From assembly GCA_965276825.1 (NCBI GenBank), contig OZ255630.1:1426001-1490000 (forward strand): a DNA stretch of 64,000 nt, written 5' to 3'. The DNA comes from G965276765 sp965276825 (lineage in GTDB: Bacteria; Actinomycetota; Acidimicrobiia; Acidimicrobiales; Palsa-688). Shown one piece after another: positions 59,295 to 64,000 of this stretch. Within the stretch, counting starts at the first letter, position 1, and each line of letters opens with the position of its first letter. Made by a program: the position numbers and the translations under genes. Below the pieces are notes generated by a model, which made no database searches, was not told where the DNA came from, and was given only the letters and a program-made list of their open reading frames with translations.

Positions 59295-60377
59295 GTGAGC
59301 CGAGCAGAGCGGTCTCCCGACATCCGCGACGTGGCCGAGCGGGCCGGGGTGTCAGTGGCGACGGTGTCCAACGTGTTCAACCGGCCCGACATCGTCGCCC
59401 CGGCCACCCGGGCCAGGGTCGAGGAGGCCGTCGCCGCGCTCGGCTACGTGCGCAACGAGTCCGCCCGCCAGCTGCGCATGGGCCAGAGCCGCACCATCGG
59501 CCTGATCGTGCCCGACATCGCCAACCCGTTCTTCACCGATGTGGCGAGGGGGGTGGAGGACACGGCCAGCGCGGCGGGCTCGCTCGTGATCGTCGGCAAC
59601 AGCGACGACGACCCCGAGCGCGAGCAGCGCTACCTGACCCTCTTCGCCGAGCAGCACGTGCAGGGCGCCCTGCTGGTCCCGGTGCGCGGGTCGCGCGACG
59701 CGGCCGCCGGGCTGCGGCGCCGGGGCATCCCGGTGGTGATGCTCGACTCCGCCGGCGGGGCCGACGACTGGTGCTCGGTGTCGGTCAACGACGTGGTCGG
59801 CGGCCGCATCGCCGTCGCCCACCTGCTGGAGGCGGGCCACCGCAGGATCGGCTTCGTCGGCGCAGGCAGCGCCGCGCCCCAGGCCATCGACCGCGAGGCC
59901 GGGGCCAGGGCGGCGCTGGCCGACTCGGGCCGCCCCCCCGACGAGCTCGTCGGCCTGGCCGCCAACGCCCTCAACGTCGAGGGGGGCGCGGCCGCGGCCC
60001 GACAGATCCTGGCCCTGCCGGCCAGGCGGCGGCCGACCGCGGTCGCCTGCGTCAACGACCTGCTCGCCCTCGGCGTGCTCCACGAGCTGCTGCGCAGCGG
60101 ATTGGACGTCCCCGGCGACGTCGCCATCGTCGGCTACGACGACATCGGCTTCGCCGAGGCGGCCGCCGTCGCGCTGTCGTCGGTGCGCCAACCCCGCCAG
60201 CACCTCGGCCAGCGGGCCACCCAGCTGCTCCTCGAGGAGTCGTCCGGCCAGGGCCACCACCACGACCGGGTCGTCTTCGAGCCGGAGCTCGTCGTCCGGG
60301 CGTCGAGCGCCCCACCCGCCCGGGCCAGGTCCCGGCGGTCGGCCGCCGGTGCGAGCGGCGTCGGCCGGTCGCGTTGA
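59295..60377 (+). CDS. LacI-family transcriptional regulator
   Basis: 360 residues from the GTG at 59295, with GGAGG 8 nt upstream. The helix-turn-helix and hinge are DIRDVAERAGVSVATVSNVF, then RVEEAVAALGYVRNESARQL. The sugar-binding core has IGLIVPDIANPFFTDVARGV, NDVVGGRIAVAHLLEAGHRR and VPGDVAIVGYDDIGFAEAAA. The C-terminus adds a basic Arg/Ser tail of about 20 residues. It is divergent from the rhamnose operon and 55 nt upstream of lutA, so it most likely represses both. The effector is probably rhamnose, rhamnulose or a phosphorylated form. Confidence 0.92.
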   Translation: MSRAERSPDIRDVAERAGVSVATVSNVFNRPDIVAPATRARVEEAVAALGYVRNESARQLRMGQSRTIGLIVPDIANPFFTDVARGVEDTASAAGSLVIVGNSDDDPEREQRYLTLFAEQHVQGALLVPVRGSRDAAAGLRRRGIPVVMLDSAGGADDWCSVSVNDVVGGRIAVAHLLEAGHRRIGFVGAGSAAPQAIDREAGARAALADSGRPPDELVGLAANALNVEGGAAAARQILALPARRRPTAVACVNDLLALGVLHELLRSGLDVPGDVAIVGYDDIGFAEAAAVALSSVRQPRQHLGQRATQLLLEESSGQGHHHDRVVFEPELVVRASSAPPARARSRRSAAGASGVGRSR

Positions 60378-60399
60378 CCGTGCCCGGCTAGGTTCTGGT

Positions 60400-60411
60400 T
60401 GAATCGTTTCA
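60400..60411. promoter_or_regulatory. Putative LacI-type operator upstream of lutA
   Basis: TGAATCGTTTCA, an almost perfect palindrome (TGAAwCGwTTCA), 21 nt before the lutA start. It is nearly identical to the site upstream of the rhamnose transporter, which links the two operons to one regulator. Confidence 0.72.
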
Positions 60412-60431
60412 CATTCGGGAGGGAGGCCAGG

Positions 60432-61193
60432 GTGCGCATCGCCGTCTACGTGACCTGCGTCAACAACGCGCTGTTTCCTGCGACCGGGCGCGCCGTGGTG
60501 CGGATCCTCGAGCGCCTCGGCCACACCGTCGAGTACCCCGAGCCGCAGACCTGCTGCGGCCAGCTGCACCTCAACGCCGGGTACCGGCCCGAGGGTCTGG
60601 CCCTGGCCCGCGGGGTGATCGACGTGTTCGCCGACGCCGACGCCGTCGTCGTCCCGTCCGCGTCGTGCGCGGCCACCATGCGCCACCTGTGGTCCGACGC
60701 CGCGGTCGACGAGGGGGACACGGCCCTCGCGGCCGACGCCGCCGATCTGGCCCCGCGGGTGCACGAGCTGAGCGAGCTGCTCGTGGACGTGCTCGGGGTG
60801 ACCGACGTCGGCGCCACCTTCCCCCACCGGGTGGCCTACCACCCGACCTGCCACTCCCTCCGCGGGCTGCGCCTCGGTGACAAGCCCGAGCGCCTCCTTC
60901 GGGAGGTGCGGGACCTCGAGCTCGTGGCCCTCCCCTCCGCAGAGTCGTGTTGCGGCTTCGGGGGGCTGTTCGCCGTGAAGAACCCCGAGACCTCGACGGC
61001 CATGGGCGCCGACAAGCTCGCCGCGGTGGCGGCCAGCGGGGGCGAGGTCCTCTGCGCCACCGACAACTCCTGCCTCACCCACCTCGGAGCCCTCGCCGGT
61101 GCGTCGCCCGCCGGCCGCCCGCTCCGGGTGCTGCACCTGGCCGAGATCCTCGCCGGGGCCGACGAGCCCGCCGTCACCGGGGCGCGCCGGTGA
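60432..61193 (+). CDS. lutA: L-lactate utilisation protein LutA (LldE)
   Basis: 253 residues from the GTG at 60432 with GGGAGG upstream. Two CCG domains are present: EPQTCCGQLHLNAGYRPEGL and PSAESCCGFGGLFAVKNPE, each preceded by the partner Cys (YVTCVNNALFP; YHPTCHSLRGLRL). These Cys-rich motifs bind Fe-S clusters in LutA/heterodisulfide-reductase-like subunits. With LutB and LutC it oxidises L-lactate to pyruvate at the membrane face. The stop overlaps the next GTG (GTGA). Confidence 0.94.
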   Translation: MRIAVYVTCVNNALFPATGRAVVRILERLGHTVEYPEPQTCCGQLHLNAGYRPEGLALARGVIDVFADADAVVVPSASCAATMRHLWSDAAVDEGDTALAADAADLAPRVHELSELLVDVLGVTDVGATFPHRVAYHPTCHSLRGLRLGDKPERLLREVRDLELVALPSAESCCGFGGLFAVKNPETSTAMGADKLAAVAASGGEVLCATDNSCLTHLGALAGASPAGRPLRVLHLAEILAGADEPAVTGARR

Positions 61194-63781
61194 CCCGCAG
61201 CTTCGACGGGTCGCCGCCCTTCGCCGACGGGGCCCGCGCCGCCCTCGCCGACCCGCAGCTGCGAGCCAACCTGGCCAGGGCCACGACCACCATCCGAGCG
61301 AAGCGCGACCGCGTGGTGGGCGAGCTCGACACCTGGGAGGACCTGCGCCTGGCCGGCGAGGCCGTCAAGTCCTCCGCCCTCGGTCACCTCGACGAGCTGC
61401 TCGTCGAGCTCGAGGCCAACGTCACCGCGGCCGGTGGCACGGTCCACTGGGCGAGGGACGCTGCCGAGGCCAACCGGATCGTCGTCGACCTGGTCGCGGC
61501 GACCGGCGAGTCGGGCGTGGTCAAGGTCAAGTCGATGACCACCGGCGAGATCGGGCTCAACCAGGCCCTCGAGTCGGCCGGCATCCGCGCCTACGAGACC
61601 GACCTGGCCGAGCTGATCGTGCAGCTCGGCGACGACCTCCCGAGCCACATCGTCGTGCCCGCCATCCACCGCAACCGCGACGAGATCCGCACCACCTTCG
61701 TGGACCGCATGGGCGACTGGGGCCGGGCCGCCCCCGAGGACCTGCGGTCGACCCCCGCCGACCTCGCCGGCACGGCCAGGCTGCACCTGCGGGAGCGGTT
61801 TCTCGCCGCCCGCACGGGCGTGTCGGGGGCCAACTTCCTCGTCGCCGACACCGGCGCGGTCGCCGTGGTCGAGTCCGAGGGCAACGGCCGGATGTGCCTC
61901 ACCCTCCCCGACACGCTGATCACCGTCGCCGGCATCGACAAGGTGGTGGCGTCGTGGGAGGACCTCGACGTGCTGCTCCAGGTGCTCCCCCGCTCGGCGA
62001 CCGGCGAGCGGATGAACCCGTACACCTCGGTGTGGACCGGCGTGGTGCCGGGCGACGGCCCGTCGGCGTTCCACCTGGTGCTGCTCGACAACGGGCGCAG
62101 CTCGGCGCTGGCCGACGAGGTCGGGCGCCAGGCGCTGCGCTGCATCCGCTGCGCGGCCTGCCTCAACGTGTGCCCGGTCTACGAGCGCGTCGGTGGCCAC
62201 GCCTACGGCTCCATCTATCCCGGCCCGATCGGCGCGGTGCTCACGCCCCAGCTCGACCACGTGGCCACCGACGAGGTGGCCAGGTCGCTCCCCTACGCGT
62301 CCACCCTGTGCGGGGCGTGCTTCGACGCCTGCCCGGTGCGCATCGACATCCCCCGCCTGCTCGTCCACCTGCGCGGCGAGGTGGTCGACGCCGCCCGGGG
62401 CCTGCTGCCCGCCAGCCAGGAGCAGCTCACCATGGCCGGCGCGGCGTGGGCCCTCGGGCGACCCTCCCGCATCGACCGCCTGACCCGGCTCGGCGCCGTC
62501 GCCGCCAAGTTGGTCGGTGGCCGCCGGCTGCGCCTCCCCGGCTTCGCCTCCGGCTGGAGCGCCACCCGGTCGACCCCGTTGCCACAGGGTCCGTCCTTTG
62601 CCGAGTGGTGGCGCGCCACCCACCCGAGCGGGACCACGGGCGGCGGGGACACCTCGGCCGCCACGTTGGCCTCTCGATCGGGGCGCGGGCGCGGGCGCGG
62701 GTCCGGGTCTCCTTCGGGGTCCGGGTCCTCTTCGGGGCCCGGGTCTCGTTCGTGGTCCTCGTTGGCGCGGTCTGCGGGATCGTCGTTGGCGCGGTCTGGG
62801 AGATCGTCGGTGCGGTCCGCGTGGGCTTCGTTGGCGTGGTCTGCGGGATCGTCGGCCGGCCGCGGGCGCCATGGCCGTGGTGCTCGGGGGGTGCGGGCCC
62901 CCTGGGCCCGTCGGGCGGGGCGCACCACGTCGCCCGTCCCCGCCGCCGCCGGTCTCACACCGGAGCCGGCGCCCCAGCAGGTGCCGCTCGGCCCGACCCG
63001 TTCGTCCCGTGCCCGTCCCGACCGGGGCGGGGCGGGCACGACCGGGACGCCTGCGCCCGAGCCGGCCGTCCCGATCCCGGGAGCCGCCCGTGACGAGATC
63101 CTGGCCAGGATCCGCCGGGCGCTCGGCGACGACCGGTCCGACACCCCGATCCCCCGCGCCTACCGCCGCCCGCTGCCCGGGCGCCCCGACCCGGTCACGC
63201 TCTTCGCCGAGCGGGTCGACGACTACCGGGCCACGATCCACCGGACCGACGAGGCCGGACTGGCCGGGACCATCGCCGCCGCGCTCAGCGACCGGGGATC
63301 GACCTCCGTGGTCGTCCCCGCCGATCTCGATGCGGGCTGGACCGCGGGCCTCGACGTCCCCGTGCATCGCGACCCGGGCCCCCCCACCGGTCCCCTCGCC
63401 GTCGCCGAGCTCGACGCGGTCGACACGGTGATCACCGCGTGCGCCGTCGCGGTCGCCGAGACCGGCACCGTGGTGCTCGACGGTGGGGCCGGTCAGGGAC
63501 GGCGCGCCCTCACCCTGGTCCCCGACCACCACGTGGTCGTTGTCCGCCAGGCCCAGATCGTCGCCGACGTCCCCGCCGCGATCTCCAGGCTGCGCGCCGA
63601 CGCTCCCCAGACGTGGATCAGCGGACCCTCGGCCACCAGCGACATCGAGCTCGACCGGGTCGAGGGCGTGCACGGCCCCCGGCGCCTCGACGTCATCCTC
63701 ATTCTCCGGCCGCCTCCCAGGGTCCCGGGAATCCGCGGTCACGAACCCGCACCCAGCGCCGTCGATCGACCGCAGACCTGA
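61190..63781 (+). CDS. Fused LutB-LutC lactate utilisation protein
   Basis: 863 residues from the GTG at 61190. Residues 1 to about 470 are LutB/LldF: KVKSMTTGEIGLNQALESAG, ARTGVSGANFLVADTGAVAV, then two 4Fe-4S motifs, LRCIRCAACLNVCPVYERVG and STLCGACFDACPVRIDIPRL. Residues about 490-620 are a Ser/Arg/Gly/Pro-rich low-complexity linker encoded by short tandem repeats. Residues about 625-840 are LutC/LldG: ARDEILARIRRALGDDRSDT, LFAERVDDYRATIHRT and LTLVPDHHVVVVRQAQIVAD with GPSATSDIELDRVEGVHG. LutB and LutC are normally separate proteins; here one continuous frame joins them. A 60-residue hydrophilic tail follows. Confidence 0.88.
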   Translation: MTRSFDGSPPFADGARAALADPQLRANLARATTTIRAKRDRVVGELDTWEDLRLAGEAVKSSALGHLDELLVELEANVTAAGGTVHWARDAAEANRIVVDLVAATGESGVVKVKSMTTGEIGLNQALESAGIRAYETDLAELIVQLGDDLPSHIVVPAIHRNRDEIRTTFVDRMGDWGRAAPEDLRSTPADLAGTARLHLRERFLAARTGVSGANFLVADTGAVAVVESEGNGRMCLTLPDTLITVAGIDKVVASWEDLDVLLQVLPRSATGERMNPYTSVWTGVVPGDGPSAFHLVLLDNGRSSALADEVGRQALRCIRCAACLNVCPVYERVGGHAYGSIYPGPIGAVLTPQLDHVATDEVARSLPYASTLCGACFDACPVRIDIPRLLVHLRGEVVDAARGLLPASQEQLTMAGAAWALGRPSRIDRLTRLGAVAAKLVGGRRLRLPGFASGWSATRSTPLPQGPSFAEWWRATHPSGTTGGGDTSAATLASRSGRGRGRGSGSPSGSGSSSGPGSRSWSSLARSAGSSLARSGRSSVRSAWASLAWSAGSSAGRGRHGRGARGVRAPWARRAGRTTSPVPAAAGLTPEPAPQQVPLGPTRSSRARPDRGGAGTTGTPAPEPAVPIPGAARDEILARIRRALGDDRSDTPIPRAYRRPLPGRPDPVTLFAERVDDYRATIHRTDEAGLAGTIAAALSDRGSTSVVVPADLDAGWTAGLDVPVHRDPGPPTGPLAVAELDAVDTVITACAVAVAETGTVVLDGGAGQGRRALTLVPDHHVVVVRQAQIVADVPAAISRLRADAPQTWISGPSATSDIELDRVEGVHGPRRLDVILILRPPPRVPGIRGHEPAPSAVDRPQT
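62702..62851 (+). repeat. Short tandem repeats in the LutB-LutC linker
   Basis: Two repeat types lie back to back: an 18-nt unit (ccgggtctccttcggggt and variants, three copies) and a 24-nt unit beginning tcgttggcgcggtctgcg (copies at 62759, 62783 and 62828, with a diverged one between). Both keep frame and encode GSPSGSGSSS- and SSLARSAG-type sequence. Confidence 0.8.
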
Positions 63782-63790
63782 CACCGACCG

Positions 63791-63831
63791 CCGACCACAC
63801 CGACTGCCGACCACACCGACTGCCGACCACA
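63791..63831. repeat. 16-nt tandem repeat after the lut operon
   Basis: CCGACCACACCGACTG occurs twice in a row, then a partial third copy, starting 10 nt after the stop. The rest of the window to 64000 holds no gene. GC-rich inverted pieces such as CCGGCGACGCCGG near 63920 may act as a terminator. Confidence 0.7.
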
Positions 63832-64000
63832 TGGCGGGTCCAGCGCTGAAGGTCGCGAGCGCACCTGCAACGCCAACAGGATCAGCAGCGCCGGCTCCGC
63901 CGGCACCATTCCTCCCGGGCCGGCGACGCCGGCCCCTCTCCGGCCCCCTCCCAGGATCCCGGCCCCCCCTCCGGGGTTCTCCGGTCACCTTCCAGCATCC

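Noticed and set aside
60836..63988. Very long minus-strand open frame (about 1050 codons) opposite lutA/lutB-lutC
   Set aside because: It is the antisense of strongly conserved lut genes, its translation is low-complexity (Gly/Arg/Asp-rich) with no domain, and high GC keeps such frames open by chance.
63832..64000. Possible start of a further gene at the right edge
   Set aside because: Reads as Pro/Gly/Arg-rich in all frames with no start plus ribosome-binding site; nothing supportable.

Overview
This 64 kb window is GC-rich DNA with actinobacterial codon use (GTG and TTG starts, many TGA-overlapping starts). The gene content fits Actinomycetota: a circularly permuted ATP-grasp / alpha-E / transglutaminase operon, a high-GC cytochrome P450, VapBC-type modules and secreted NVYNYG-repeat proteins. 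A deep-branching lineage such as Acidimicrobiia is plausible, but that is a guess from general gene style. I saw no rRNA, tRNA, CRISPR array or replication origin.

Layout. 1-2.5 kb: two IS110-family transposase genes, one cut by the window edge and one broken by a frameshift in a G5 run, with a small zinc-ribbon gene between them. 2.5-5.3 kb: a first cluster of toxin-antitoxin (TA) genes, including one module whose antitoxin has decayed. 5.6-9.2 kb: a membrane glycosyltransferase-like protein, a Bcp/PrxQ peroxiredoxin and a UbiB-family kinase-like protein. 9.2-23.5 kb: a cell-surface glycan locus with several polytopic GT-C-like membrane proteins, a DPM-type GT2 enzyme, a very large multi-domain GT2 protein paired with a methyltransferase/coiled-coil protein, a sulfotransferase, a second methyltransferase and a 699-residue secreted repeat protein. 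24.2-29.3 kb: a second, badly scrambled TA cluster with at least five complete modules or near-complete modules plus several remnants, including chimeric ones. 29.3-33.7 kb: a paralogous copy of the GT2 / coiled-coil pair. 33.7-40.0 kb: more TA modules around a P450 and typA/bipA. 40.1-43.7 kb: the ATP-grasp / alpha-E / transglutaminase operon. 43.8-47.7 kb: a secreted beta-propeller protein, an AlkZ/YcaQ-like protein and a VOC protein.

47.6-63.8 kb is the most coherent system: a nine-gene, minus-strand L-rhamnose operon (sugar ABC transporter, mutarotase RhaM, isomerase RhaI, a fused class II aldolase/short-chain dehydrogenase of RhaEW type, an extra FucI/AraA-like isomerase, kinase RhaB), a divergent LacI-family regulator, and lutA plus a fused lutB-lutC gene. 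Predicted flow: rhamnose is imported, mutarotated, isomerised to rhamnulose, phosphorylated, cleaved to DHAP and L-lactaldehyde, the aldehyde is oxidised to L-lactate by the dehydrogenase half, and LutABC oxidises lactate to pyruvate. A near-identical 12-bp sequence (TGAATCGTTYCA) lies just upstream of both the ABC-transporter end of the rhamnose operon and lutA, which suggests one LacI-type regulon covering uptake through to pyruvate.

Across the window I count about sixteen complete, frameshifted or fragmentary TA loci. Most lie between the housekeeping or surface-glycan blocks, as expected for an accessory, recombination-prone region.
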